Positions 15,443 through 23,900 of a stretch of 64,000 nucleotides of DNA are shown piece by piece. The position numbers and the translations under genes were made by a program. This DNA is from Desulfobaccales bacterium (lineage in GTDB: Bacteria; Desulfobacterota; Desulfobaccia; Desulfobaccales; 0-14-0-80-60-11). A model generated the notes under the pieces. That model was not told the origin of the DNA, did not search any database, and saw only the letters and a list, made by a program, of their open reading frames with translations. Positions within the stretch are counted from its first letter, which is position 1, and the number at the start of each line of letters is the position of its first letter. Location of the stretch: the NCBI GenBank assembly GCA_041648175.1, contig JBAZPO010000009.1, positions 1-64,000 of the forward strand, given 5' to 3'.

Positions 15443-17722
15443 TTGAAGAATAATCTAAATTCCTTTCGCCTCACGCGACTCCAAACCCTCATCCTCCTCT
15501 ACGGCGCCGGGACCATGGTGGCCCAGGTCCTGATCCTCCGGGAACTCCTGGTCCTGGCCCAGGGGCAGGAGTTGAAGCTGGCCCTGGGGCTATGGTGCTG
15601 GCTCCTCTGGGTCGGCTTGGGCAGCCTGGCGGGAGGGCGCTTCACCCCCGTCGGCGAGGGGCCGGGCCGCCTGGGCGGGCTGCTGGCGCTGTTGGGGCTG
15701 CTGCTCCCGGCCACCATCCTGGCGGGCCGAGCTCTCCCCACCCTGGCCCACCTGCCATTAGGCCAATCCCTGCCCCTGTCCACCACGTTTCTTCTCTTTT
15801 TTATCCTGCTGGCCCCCTTTGGCTCGGTCTCCGGCTACTTTTTCCCCAGCGCGGTCCAGGTCCTCACGGCCATGAACAAAAACCCCCAAGGGGCCACCGG
15901 CCGGGTGTACTATCTGGAGACCCTGGGCGCGGCCTTGGGGGTGGCGCTCTTGCAACTGCTATGCATCGGCCGCTTTGCCAACCTGAGTCTAGGGCTGGCC
16001 GTGGGGTTCCTCCTGGCCCTGGCCCCCTGGCTCCTGGCCAAGCCCCGGTCGATCACCGCCCGGGCCGCCGTAACCATCAATCTCCTGGTCCTGGCCGCGG
16101 CCCTGATCTTCGCGCCCCGGTTGGAATTGGTTAGCCGCGCCTGGCTCTGGCCCGGCCGCCAGGTCATCGCCACCGTGGACAGCCCCTATGCCCTGTTGTC
16201 GGCCCAGCGGGAGGCCGAGCAAATCAGTTTTTTTGCCAATAACCTCTGGCAGTTCACCTATCCCGATCCCCTGACCGCCGAACATCAAGTCCAGGTAGCC
16301 TTGCTGGAACACCCAAATCCCCGCCGGGTGCTCCTGCTGGGGGGCGGAGTGGCGGGCTTAAGCGCAGAGATTCTCAAGACCCCCACCATCACCCATCTGG
16401 ATTATGTTGAACTGGACCCCTTCCTGGTGAACCTGGCCCAAAAGACCCTCCCCGCGGTAGCCGGCCAGAACCTGGACCGCCGGGTCCACCTCATTTACCA
16501 GGATGCCGGCCGCTTCTTGGCCACCACACCCAACCGCTATGACGTCATCCTCATGGCCTTGCCGGAGCCCAAGAGCGCCCAACTGAACCGCTTCTACACC
16601 CGGGAATTTTTCCGCACCGTGTCCCGCAAATTGTTGCCCGGCGGCGTCTTCAGCTTTGCGCTCACCGGGGCCGAAACCAGCTTAAACCCCTTGCGGGCCG
16701 CGTATCTGGCCATGGCTGATAACACCCTGAGGCAGGTCTTCCCGGACGTGGTGGCCTTTCCGGGAAGGCAGACCCGCTTCTTCGCCTCCCCCAGCCGCAA
16801 CACTCTCACCACCGACCCGCAGCTCTTGGTGCAGCGGCTCAAGGACCGGCGCCTCGATTTGCAGTATGTCCGGGAATACTATCTGCTCCAGGACCTCTCG
16901 CCCTGGCGCCGCCAGTACCTCAACCAAATCCTGCGCCAGCAGCCGCTGGAAATCAATACCGACCTGAACCCCCGCTGCTACTTCTACGACCTGGTGCTGA
17001 GCACCGTCGAAGCAGGCCTGGGCATCAAAGAGCTGCTCCTGGGACTGCAAAACCTGCCGCCAGCAGCCCCCTGGGCGGCCTTGGCCCTGGCCACGGTATT
17101 GGTGGGGGCTGGAGTCCGCAGCCGCCCTGGTCTTAATGCCCTTTATCAGGTGATGGTGATGGGCCTGGGCACCATGGCCCTGGAAATCCTGGTGCTCATC
17201 TTGTACCAGATCCGGCTGGGCTCTATCTACCGGGAGTTGGGGGTGCTGGTGGCAGCCTTCATGGTCGGGATGGCCGCGGGCAGCGCCCTGGTTTCCCGCT
17301 GGTGCGACCGGTATAAAAATTGGCCGCACCTGCTGGCGGGACTGCAAGGGGGGCTGACAGTCCTGGCTGCGGGTCTGGCCCTGTGGTTAGAGTGGGGCTT
17401 CTCCCCGGGGTCCTCGAGCTGGGAGTTGCCGACTCAGGCGGGGTATGTCCTGGTCCTGGCCGCGGCGGGCTGCGGCGGCGGCGGGGTCTTCGCGCTCAGC
17501 GCCGCACTTTGGGCCAAGATCGCGCCCGATATCCGGGGCCAGGGCGGCAAGCTCTATGCCGCGGACCTGTTGGGGGCCACTTTGGGGACTCTGGGGGTCA
17601 GCCTGCTGGTGTTGCCGGTCTGGGGCATTATCCCAACCCTTGGGGTGGTGGCGTTTCTCCATGCCGGGGCAGGCCTTATGGCGCTCTTCCCGCAAAGCTC
17701 GTCAATGCTTAGCGGGTCATGA
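15443..17722 (+). CDS. Membrane-embedded spermidine-synthase-like protein (fused)
   Basis: The product is about 759 residues. An N-terminal membrane block of six or seven helices (about 1-225) is followed by a soluble spermidine-synthase/methyltransferase-like domain (about 230-510, with RRVLLLGGGVAGLSAEILK, DYVELDP and HLIYQDAGRFL), then a second membrane block (about 545-755). Fused proteins of this type are common and their substrate is unknown; true spermidine synthase activity is not assured. TTG at 15443 is used because it includes the first helix and follows GAGG by 5 bases. That GAGG is the end of the inverted REP, so the insertion has reshaped the gene's translation start. Confidence 0.8.
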   Translation: MKNNLNSFRLTRLQTLILLYGAGTMVAQVLILRELLVLAQGQELKLALGLWCWLLWVGLGSLAGGRFTPVGEGPGRLGGLLALLGLLLPATILAGRALPTLAHLPLGQSLPLSTTFLLFFILLAPFGSVSGYFFPSAVQVLTAMNKNPQGATGRVYYLETLGAALGVALLQLLCIGRFANLSLGLAVGFLLALAPWLLAKPRSITARAAVTINLLVLAAALIFAPRLELVSRAWLWPGRQVIATVDSPYALLSAQREAEQISFFANNLWQFTYPDPLTAEHQVQVALLEHPNPRRVLLLGGGVAGLSAEILKTPTITHLDYVELDPFLVNLAQKTLPAVAGQNLDRRVHLIYQDAGRFLATTPNRYDVILMALPEPKSAQLNRFYTREFFRTVSRKLLPGGVFSFALTGAETSLNPLRAAYLAMADNTLRQVFPDVVAFPGRQTRFFASPSRNTLTTDPQLLVQRLKDRRLDLQYVREYYLLQDLSPWRRQYLNQILRQQPLEINTDLNPRCYFYDLVLSTVEAGLGIKELLLGLQNLPPAAPWAALALATVLVGAGVRSRPGLNALYQVMVMGLGTMALEILVLILYQIRLGSIYRELGVLVAAFMVGMAAGSALVSRWCDRYKNWPHLLAGLQGGLTVLAAGLALWLEWGFSPGSSSWELPTQAGYVLVLAAAGCGGGGVFALSAALWAKIAPDIRGQGGKLYAADLLGATLGTLGVSLLVLPVWGIIPTLGVVAFLHAGAGLMALFPQSSSMLSGS

Positions 17723-17909
17723 CCCGGAAACAGACCGGCGATCGGTGGTGATCTGCGCTAATCTCGGTTAGGTCTGAATAACTCTCAATATAACCATACA
17801 ATATAGGTACTTTTACCGATTGAACTTTGCGTGGAGAATGATAATAATAAAATACGTCATAAGGTGAAGGCCAAGGGGGGTCATCCTGGGGGATACGGGA
17901 GGCAGCAAA

Positions 17910-18062
17910 ATGGCCATGGTCGCCTTTTATGCCGGGTTAATCGTTGGTATTTTGGTTGGCTGCTTATTAATGTCCCTCTTTTCCTTTTTCCTGGCTGGAG
18001 ACGACAACGGGTTGCCTGCCCACCCGGAGATACGTCCCCAAGAAAAGCCCCTGGAGCTTTAA
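17910..18062 (+). CDS. Small membrane protein (50 residues)
   Basis: An ATG at 17910 is preceded at 7 bases by GGGAGG and opens a 50-codon frame ending in TAA. Residues 3-28 (MVAFYAGLIVGILVGCLLMS) form one glycine-spaced hydrophobic helix, followed by a charged tail ending QEKPLEL. It resembles the short DUF3789-type one-helix proteins in pattern, though not certainly related. It stands alone between the spermidine-synthase-like gene and HU. Confidence 0.65.
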   Translation: MAMVAFYAGLIVGILVGCLLMSLFSFFLAGDDNGLPAHPEIRPQEKPLEL

Positions 18063-18506
18063 TTAGCATCTGTTCTGGGTAGAAGCTGACCGCGCACCAG
18101 TCCTCTTGGGTGTTGTAAGCTACGGTGGCCGATGCCCGAAAGAGCGGTGATGGCGGCTCCCGCGTGGTTAGGGTAGCCGCCTCACACGCAATCGCACTCC
18201 TCCACATCCCTGCTACCCGAAATTTGAGACTGTTGCGATCCATGGGAGTCCCCGGCTCCGGTCTGCCGAGCAGGATAGTGGTACGAATAAAGGCAAAACC
18301 AGTTCAGAAAAGAGGACCAGACTTTTTCCCCGAGGACAGGACTTCACCAAATTCCGTCGCTGGGCTGGTGGGTGAAGCGTTAATATGCATTTTTTTCTTT
18401 ACCTCCGGCGGGATTTTATTTATTATTTTAACTAAATAAGCTACCGGCGATCAAGCTGCCGAGACCGGCACGGACTCAGGCAAACGCCACCAAGGAGTCG
18501 AGCGGG
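18063..18506. other. Intergenic region upstream of the HU gene
   Basis: No well-supported gene. A plus-strand GTG frame at 18125-18439 (104 codons) ends in a hydrophobic stretch (LICIFFFTSGGILFIILTK) but has no ribosome-binding site or recognisable family. A minus-strand frame across 17881-18243 overlaps the better-supported small protein. The region must hold the HU promoter. Confidence 0.35.
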
Positions 18507-18782
18507 ATGAACAAGTCGCAACTCATCGAAGCTCTGGCCAAAGCTGAGAATATCACCTTGAAAAAGGCGGAAATGGTGGTCAACGCCGTTTTTGAGAACA
18601 TGGCGGATGCCCTGGTGCAAAAAGAACGCATCGAAATTCGCGGCTTTGGCAGCTTTAAAGTGAAATTCTACAATGGCTATAAAGGCCGCAACCCCAAGAC
18701 CGGCGACCTCATCAAGGTAGACGGCAAGAAATTGCCCTTCTTCAAGGTGGGGAAGGAATTACGGGAGCGCGTCGATCGCTGA
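18507..18782 (+). CDS. HU/IHF family DNA-binding protein
   Basis: The 91-residue protein has the family layout: N-terminal helical dimerisation part (MNKSQLIEALAKAENITLKK), then the beta-arm region IEIRGFGSFKVKF-x4-KGRNPKTGDLIKV, where GFGSF and the RNPKTG arm tip are diagnostic. The proline of the RNP tip intercalates into DNA in this family. It bends DNA as a dimer and acts as a nucleoid protein; HU and IHF subunits cannot be separated from sequence alone. The SRP RNA gene follows about 120 bases downstream. Confidence 0.95.
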   Translation: MNKSQLIEALAKAENITLKKAEMVVNAVFENMADALVQKERIEIRGFGSFKVKFYNGYKGRNPKTGDLIKVDGKKLPFFKVGKELRERVDR

Positions 18783-18904
18783 GCCGTTTTTTGCAACCTG
18801 GCCGTGCTAGATGGGGAGCTAGCGGTGCCCTGTAGCCCGAAATCCGCTTAAGCGGGATTGAATTCCCTCTTTGAGGATCGCAGCGCTGCCGTTGATGGCT
18901 GACC

Positions 18905-18998
18905 AGGGGGCGGGTTGGACCCTGCGCAACAGACGCTTGTGAACCCCGTCAGGTCCGGAAGGAAGCAGCGGTAAACAAGGCGGTCTGTGTCGCGGTGG
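18905..18998 (+). ncRNA. ffs: Signal recognition particle RNA (bacterial small type, 4.5S)
   Basis: The apical domain is unmistakable: GTCAGGTCCGGAAGGAAGCAG at 18948-18968 contains the GGAA tetraloop and the conserved AGCAG strand of the Ffh-binding internal loop. The flanks pair as GCGCAACAGAC with GTCTGTGTCGC (about 18924-18934 and 18982-18993). The RNA binds Ffh to target nascent membrane proteins. Exact ends are estimated from pairing. It is transcribed after the HU gene on the same strand. Confidence 0.95.
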
Positions 18999-19252
18999 TT
19001 ACTAATCCATAAACCCTCTGGCAGGTGTCCTCGGTTGTGGCGGATTCGATGGAGGGTGCACGGTCAGGCTATTTTTCTGGATATCCCCTTCAAGGCCATC
19101 CTTCCCCATACTTTCAAGTGCCTTACAGATATTCTCTCCGGCCCGTGTCCGACTGCCACCGGCCGGGCTTGCGGCCTGAAATCAAGACCCCGGCGGGGAT
19201 ACAGGGGTTATGGATGCCGGCATCTCCCTGACCTACTCTCCTTGGAGTTAAG

Positions 19253-19849
19253 ATGGCCCTCATTTCCGTAATTCTGGCGCACCCGCGGCACGGCAGCTTC
19301 AATCACGCCATTGCCGCCACCGTGATGCAAACCCTGGAGGCCCAGGGGCATGAGGTCTGGTTCCATGATCTCTACCAGGAAAATTTCGATTCCATCCTCC
19401 TCGCACCGGAACTGGAGCGGGAGGCCTTTCTGTCCCCACACCTCGAGCAACATTGCCGGGAGATCGCCCAGGCCCAAGGCATCGTCATCGTCCATCCCAA
19501 CTGGTGGGGCCAGCCGCCGGCCATCCTGAAGGGCTGGGTGGACCGGGTGATGCGCCCGGATGTGGCCTACCGATTCCTGGAGGGTGACACCGGCGAAGGC
19601 GTTCCGGTCGGGCTGCTTAAGGCCAAGGCTGCGCTGGTGTTTACCACCTCCAATACTCCGCCGGACCGGGAACTGGCGGTCTTCGGCGACCCCCTGGAAA
19701 CCCTCTGGAAAAACTGTATCTTTGGCTTGTGCGGCGTTCCCCTGGTTTACCGCAAAAATTTCGCCGTGGTGGTCACCAGCACCGACGCCCAACGGCAGGC
19801 CTGGCTGGAGGAAATTAAGGAGATGGTCGGCCTCTTTTGCCCCACCTGA
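19253..19849 (+). CDS. NAD(P)H quinone oxidoreductase, flavodoxin-like fold
   Basis: The 198-residue protein follows the NQO/KefF pattern. An N-terminal strand-loop (SVILAHPRHGSFNHAIA) binds FMN or FAD phosphate, IVIVHPNWWGQPPAILKGWVDRV is the central family signature, and ALVFTTSNTPP is the third flavin loop. Such enzymes reduce quinones or act as flavodoxin-like reductases or potassium-efflux ancillary proteins. No kef gene is adjacent. It starts at an ATG about 255 bases after the SRP RNA. Confidence 0.85.
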   Translation: MALISVILAHPRHGSFNHAIAATVMQTLEAQGHEVWFHDLYQENFDSILLAPELEREAFLSPHLEQHCREIAQAQGIVIVHPNWWGQPPAILKGWVDRVMRPDVAYRFLEGDTGEGVPVGLLKAKAALVFTTSNTPPDRELAVFGDPLETLWKNCIFGLCGVPLVYRKNFAVVVTSTDAQRQAWLEEIKEMVGLFCPT

Positions 19850-20113
19850 TCTTAGGCTGCCCCCGCGTGCGGGGGCAGGCCCGAAGGGAAAAGAGTCCCG
19901 GCTGCAGTAGGTTCCTCCACGCCGCACTTTGCATCCTGCTCATATAATCCCTCCATTTTTCCCCATAAAACCATCTGCTTTGAGCGCATGATGCTGACAT
20001 TAACAGGCATCCGGCTCCTGCAAGACCAAGCAGTTCTAGCGGCTCCAGAGGCTGGTTTTTTCGCTCAAGATGACTATCTTTAAATTGTAAAAAAAGAACA
20101 AGAGGAGGCTCAC

Positions 20114-20707
20114 ATGGTGGCAAACCGGTTTACCGAAGAGCAGGTCGCGGTGCTTAGCCCGATTGTCGACAGGCTGCTAACCATGATAGGAGCAGCCCGG
20201 AATGCTTTTAACCGCCATAGTCGCAATAGCCTGGAGGAACTGCGGTCCCCTCAGGGGAGGGAATTAAAATCGTTGATCGCCCGGAAATTAGGAGATGACC
20301 AGCCGGGTTTGATGCGAGTCCACGCCATCTTTGACCACCTGATGGTAATTAGGGACAACATCGGTGGGTGTGTGGACCCCATCGATCAGAAAATCCGGGG
20401 AGGGGTCCTATTCTCTGACAAGGCCGTGACCCAGGTTAATTTTCTCTTTGATCAGCACACCGGCATAATTCGCTCGGTGTTGGATATCTTTAAAACCGAT
20501 AATGAGTTCCTGAAGAAGTTCGTCCTGGAAGAAAGCCGCAAGCTGGGGCAGGCGTGCCTAGCCTTTGCCACGGAGCACGAGGAACGCATGATCGAGGGTC
20601 TCTGCCTGCCCCAGGCGGCCCCTATTTTTCTGGCTCTTCTGGATCGCATGGGCGCCATCGCCCAACAGGAGGTTGATATCGCCACCTTTTTGGCCAGCAA
20701 GCCCTAA
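20114..20707 (+). CDS. Helical protein of unknown function, weakly PhoU-like
   Basis: The 197-residue protein appears almost wholly alpha-helical, with no membrane segment, signal peptide or catalytic motif. Its helix spacing and a mid-sequence LMRVHAIFDHLMVIRDNI segment loosely recall PhoU-like bundles, but no signature confirms this. The ATG follows AGAGGAGG by 5-6 bases, so it is clearly a translated gene. It is monocistronic, followed by a repeat and a convergent HAD gene. The window's phosphate operon lacks phoU, but a link to this gene is speculation. Confidence 0.6.
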   Translation: MVANRFTEEQVAVLSPIVDRLLTMIGAARNAFNRHSRNSLEELRSPQGRELKSLIARKLGDDQPGLMRVHAIFDHLMVIRDNIGGCVDPIDQKIRGGVLFSDKAVTQVNFLFDQHTGIIRSVLDIFKTDNEFLKKFVLEESRKLGQACLAFATEHEERMIEGLCLPQAAPIFLALLDRMGAIAQQEVDIATFLASKP

Positions 20708-20745
20708 GGGTACTCCGGGCCAGACGTTGATGGAGCAATTAAACG

Positions 20746-20840
20746 CATCTGCCAAAAGTTCCTTTCCTGTATTCCCTCTCCCCTTTTTGAGGGGAGAGGG
20801 ATAGGGGAGGGTGAAAGAGAAAAAAGTAATGAATATATCC
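20746..20840. repeat. Degenerate short MITE-like repeat with CCCTCTCCCC palindrome
   Basis: The left end reads GCATCTGCCAAAAGTTCCTTTCC and the right end AAAAAAGTAATGAATATA, decayed versions of the ends of the element at 8560. The core is a CCCTCTCCCC...GGGGAGAGGG palindrome. It lies between convergent genes, where it may also end transcription. Confidence 0.6.
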
Positions 20841-20860
20841 GGTCAAGTTTTTTTTGACCA

Positions 20861-21472
20861 TTAAAGCTTCAAAATCGGCAACAGATCCAGATGGTCGTGG
20901 AGGTGATAACGGGCTTTCAACCCCGGATTTTTGTAAGCCGCGAAGGGCACCCCGGCAGTGGCGGCCACTTCCTGGTCCAGGGCCGCGTCCCCGATGTAGA
21001 GGGCGGCTTCCGGCGCCAAGCGGAAGTGGGTGAGAATCTTCAGAAGGCATTCCGGGTGGGGTTTGGGACGGCTTACGTCGTAGGCCGAGATGGTCAGATC
21101 GAAATAATCAGCTATTCCCAGGGTCTTAAGCACCAGGGGCAGGCTTTTGCCCCGGTTGGTGGCAATGGCGGTGTGATACCGGGTCCGCAACTGAGCCAGC
21201 ACCTCCCGAATATGGGGCGTAAGGTTCAGGAGGGCCAGAAACGGGTCGTTATTAATGGTCCTTTGATAAGCCTGGGCTTCCTCCAAAGCGGGTTGACCCT
21301 GGAAAAGATAATCAATGGCCCCCTGGGCGGTGCTGACATGCACCACCTCCAGTTGCTCCTCAATCATGGGCGGCAACCCAAAACGCCCCAGGATGTGATT
21401 GTAAAAGGCCCGGTTCGATTCCCGGGAATCAATCAACACCCCGTCGCAGTCATAAATGATGACCTGAAACAA
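20861..21472 (-). CDS. HAD-superfamily phosphatase (PGP/Gph-like)
   Basis: The 203-residue protein carries the HAD motifs: I IIYDCDGVLIDS (nucleophile and acid Asp), II ATNRG, III with Lys in SRPKPHPE, and IV YIGDAALD. A helical cap lies between residues about 17 and 85. HAD subfamily I enzymes hydrolyse small phosphate esters. It is the last gene of the minus-strand cluster beginning at 26284, separated from the methyltransferase by 180 bases, so it may dephosphorylate an intermediate of that pathway or simply be a general phosphatase. Confidence 0.85.
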   Translation of the reverse strand: MFQVIIYDCDGVLIDSRESNRAFYNHILGRFGLPPMIEEQLEVVHVSTAQGAIDYLFQGQPALEEAQAYQRTINNDPFLALLNLTPHIREVLAQLRTRYHTAIATNRGKSLPLVLKTLGIADYFDLTISAYDVSRPKPHPECLLKILTHFRLAPEAALYIGDAALDQEVAATAGVPFAAYKNPGLKARYHLHDHLDLLPILKL

Positions 21473-21652
21473 CCTGCCTCCCTGCGCTTTGATATCACTT
21501 GATACTAAGGTGCTGTCATACGGGTATTTAATTTTTGTAGGGGCGGACCTGTGTGTCCGCCTTCAGGTTGCAAGCACGCGCAAGTGCGTCCTTACCGACC
21601 GAATCTATTCTTACTTCTATGAGTGCAACCTGGTATGAACCGAAAACTGTCT

Positions 21653-22642
21653 TTAAATATAACCCATAACATCCAATTGGTGGGCAATGTAGATCAATTC
21701 GGCCGCGTCGATCTGGCGGTGACGCAAAGCCAGCCAACTCTCGAACCGGCTGTCATCCAACTCGGAATGCTGGTACAAAGCCCGGCCGATGGTCTCGATG
21801 ATGGAGTGCAGAAAATAGGCCTCATCGCCGAGATAGCCGTCCGGTCCCGGAAAGACCACCCAGTCAGAGCTGCCGGCCGCGACCATATGGGTCCCGGCAT
21901 CCCGCAGGCGCCTTATGAGTTCGCGGCCGGTGACACTGCTCCCCGCGGACAGACCCTGACGGCGGCGCGTGTCCATGGTGCGGTGGTACAAGGTTTCGAT
22001 ACGGCGGTCCAGGTCCAGGTCAATAACAGGCTCAAAGATCGTGGCGCCGTCAAAATTGAGGGTGAAATAGAAGAGTCCGCCGGGAACCAGCAACGACAAA
22101 AGCCGGGGCAGAGCCGCAGGAAGATCGACCAGGTCTAAGACGGCATGGGCCACGATCAGGTCCCAAGAAGATTTGCCCTGCTCCCGGGTCAGGAAATCAA
22201 ACAAGTCGATGGCTGTGAAGGTCACCCGGACGTCTTGCTCAGTGGTCCTTAAGACCAGGGGCGCGCCGTGCTGCGCAGGTCCATTGAACTCCCCCTGCCC
22301 TCGTGGGAGGGGGTTGGGGGGAGGGGGCTTTGGCTTGGCATTTTTCTCCGCAGCATAACCGCGCAAGCGCCGCCGGGCCTCCCGGATGAACTCCGCTTCC
22401 ACGTCGATACCGGTGTAAGCCGCTCGCGTCAGCAAACCCCAATCCAGCAACCGCTCCAGCATGGTGCCGATACCGCAGCCCACCTCCAGGACCTGAAGCG
22501 GGGCGAAGCCAGACCGGCCCCGAACCGCTTGTACCAGCCGGTCCCAAACGTGGCGGTTCAGGGAACGGTCATCCAGGGCTTTTTTAGAGGCGAGATAGCG
22601 GATATAACTTGAAACTGCCGGATTGGACATGAGTTTTGCCAT
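21653..22642 (-). CDS. Class I SAM-dependent methyltransferase with repeat-encoded insertion
   Basis: The product is about 329 residues. Motif I is VLEVGCGIGTMLERLL (about 60) and the acidic strand-2 residue is in AYTGIDVEAEFI. A proline-rich insert (KPPPPNPLPRGQGEFNG, about 100-120) interrupts the fold before FTAIDLFDFL and SWDLIVAHAVLDLVDL (motif post-I/II). The insert is the translation of a CCCCTCCC palindromic repeat in frame. ATG at 22642 is favoured over TTG at 22663 because AAGGA lies just before it. The gene follows the GT4 gene on the same strand, so it probably methylates the cluster's product. Confidence 0.8.
   Translation of the reverse strand: MAKLMSNPAVSSYIRYLASKKALDDRSLNRHVWDRLVQAVRGRSGFAPLQVLEVGCGIGTMLERLLDWGLLTRAAYTGIDVEAEFIREARRRLRGYAAEKNAKPKPPPPNPLPRGQGEFNGPAQHGAPLVLRTTEQDVRVTFTAIDLFDFLTREQGKSSWDLIVAHAVLDLVDLPAALPRLLSLLVPGGLFYFTLNFDGATIFEPVIDLDLDRRIETLYHRTMDTRRRQGLSAGSSVTGRELIRRLRDAGTHMVAAGSSDWVVFPGPDGYLGDEAYFLHSIIETIGRALYQHSELDDSRFESWLALRHRQIDAAELIYIAHQLDVMGYI
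22262..22330. repeat. CCCCTGCCC-type palindrome inside the methyltransferase gene
   Basis: The segment CTCCCCCTGCCCTCGTGGG and its partner GGGAGGGGGTTGGGGGGAGG belong to the same palindrome family found between genes at 8590, 20780, 22705, 30930, 34817 and 44185. Here it lies in frame and encodes the PNPLPRGQGE-rich stretch. Confidence 0.75.
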
Positions 22643-22685
22643 GTGTCCTTGCGAATACTGCAAATCAACTTTTTATATGCGAGCG

Positions 22686-22765
22686 CTAAAGGGATTCCAT
22701 CTTTATCCCCTCTCCCCCGATGGGGGAGAGGGTTAGGGTGAGGGGGAAGTAATCTCTTTCCACCC
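22686..22765. repeat. CCCCTCTCCC palindromic repeat
   Basis: ATCCCCTCTCCCCCGATGG and its inverted partner GGGAGAGGGTTAGGGTGAGG form a long imperfect hairpin between the methyltransferase and GT4 genes. The flanks (GAGCGCTAAAGGG) faintly resemble the MITE ends. Non-coding. Confidence 0.65.
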
Positions 22766-22820
22766 CGAATAATAACTTATTGATTTTTTAAAATTTAATC
22801 ATCAAAAACCAAAACCAGTT

Positions 22821-23900
22821 TTATACCAAAAGACGCTGCAGAAAGCCCCGAACCCGGGCGGCGCTCTCGTCCCACGTGGGGTGTGCGGCGGCCCGGCGCT
22901 GCGCCATCAGACTCATTTCCAACAACCGCTGGCGATCCGTCATCAAAGTCTTCAAACCTTGGGCCAGCGCGGCGGCATCGCCCGGGTCCACCAGAAAGCC
23001 GTTTTGCCCATCCGTGATAATCTCTTTGGCGGCGCCGGCCGTGGAGGCGATGGCCGGCAGGCCGAAATGCATGCCCTCCAGGTAGACCATGCCGAAACCT
23101 TCATACGACGACGGTACCGCCAGGACGTGGCTGGCCGCGCACCGGGCCGCCAGTTCCCGGGCGGGCAGAGCCCCCAGCAAGGCTACCCGGGATGCTAAAC
23201 CTAACTCCTCGATCTGGCGGCGGATAGACTGGACATAAGCCGTATCCATATCCGGGCTGCCGGCCGCCGTCAGCCGCCAACAGTCACCTTCGATCTGCGC
23301 CAAAGCCGTCAAGAGGGTGTGCAGCTCTTTGCGGGGAATCAGGTTGCCCACAAACAAAATTTGTAAAGGGCCGGGGACCGCGGCCCGGGCCATGATCTCC
23401 CCGGGGGTGATAGTGCCGGGCAGACCGTCCCGGCCGGGCGCTGCCACCACCAAGGGCAGGTTAAGGCCCACCAAATCCTCCACGTCCTTTCTGGTGGTGC
23501 GGCTGACGCAGATAAAGCCGTCCACGGAGGCCAGATAACGTTTTTCTATCACCCGGTAGAGCCGGTTGTGCAGCGCGGAGCGGGGCTCCCGGCAGCGCAG
23601 GTGGTGCACGATGGCCACGATGGGGTAGGTAATTCCGGGACGCAGGCGTCGGTTGAGCCAGAAACAGGAGGGGTGGACCAGTTCATCTTGTAAGAGGACG
23701 TCGAATGAGGCCTTCTGCAGACGGCGTTTGAGCCCAACGTTCAGGTTGTCCAGCAGGCTGCGGCCGTAAGCGCGCCAGGGCAGGGCGATGACCTCCACCC
23801 GGTCACCCTGTTCCGTGAGATAATGCACCATATGGCGGTCATAGATGAAGCCCCCGGAGATGGTCGAAAGACTGCCATAAATGAGCAGGCCCACATACAC
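22821..23900 (-). CDS. GT4-family glycosyltransferase
   Basis: The product is about 359 residues with a GT-B fold. The N-terminal half starts VYVGLLIYGSLSTISGGFIYD. The C-terminal donor half has LQILFVGNLIPRKELHTLL, HVLAVPSSYEGFGMVYLEGMHFGLP (the E-x7-E donor motif) and IITDGQNGFLVDPGD. The GTG start at 23900 overlaps the QueD-like gene's TAG stop by one base (TAGTG), indicating translational coupling; longer upstream frames run inside that gene. It most likely glycosylates the small molecule made by the neighbouring pterin-type enzymes, as no lipopolysaccharide or capsule genes are beside it. Confidence 0.88.
   Translation of the reverse strand: MYVGLLIYGSLSTISGGFIYDRHMVHYLTEQGDRVEVIALPWRAYGRSLLDNLNVGLKRRLQKASFDVLLQDELVHPSCFWLNRRLRPGITYPIVAIVHHLRCREPRSALHNRLYRVIEKRYLASVDGFICVSRTTRKDVEDLVGLNLPLVVAAPGRDGLPGTITPGEIMARAAVPGPLQILFVGNLIPRKELHTLLTALAQIEGDCWRLTAAGSPDMDTAYVQSIRRQIEELGLASRVALLGALPARELAARCAASHVLAVPSSYEGFGMVYLEGMHFGLPAIASTAGAAKEIITDGQNGFLVDPGDAAALAQGLKTLMTDRQRLLEMSLMAQRRAAAHPTWDESAARVRGFLQRLLV

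Noticed and set aside
17881..18243. Minus-strand frame of 120 codons
   Set aside because: It overlaps the small membrane protein with a strong ribosome-binding site, has no such site itself, and shows no recognisable domain.
18125..18439. Plus-strand GTG frame of 104 codons with hydrophobic C-terminus
   Set aside because: No ribosome-binding site, mixed composition and no family resemblance; left as unassigned intergenic sequence.
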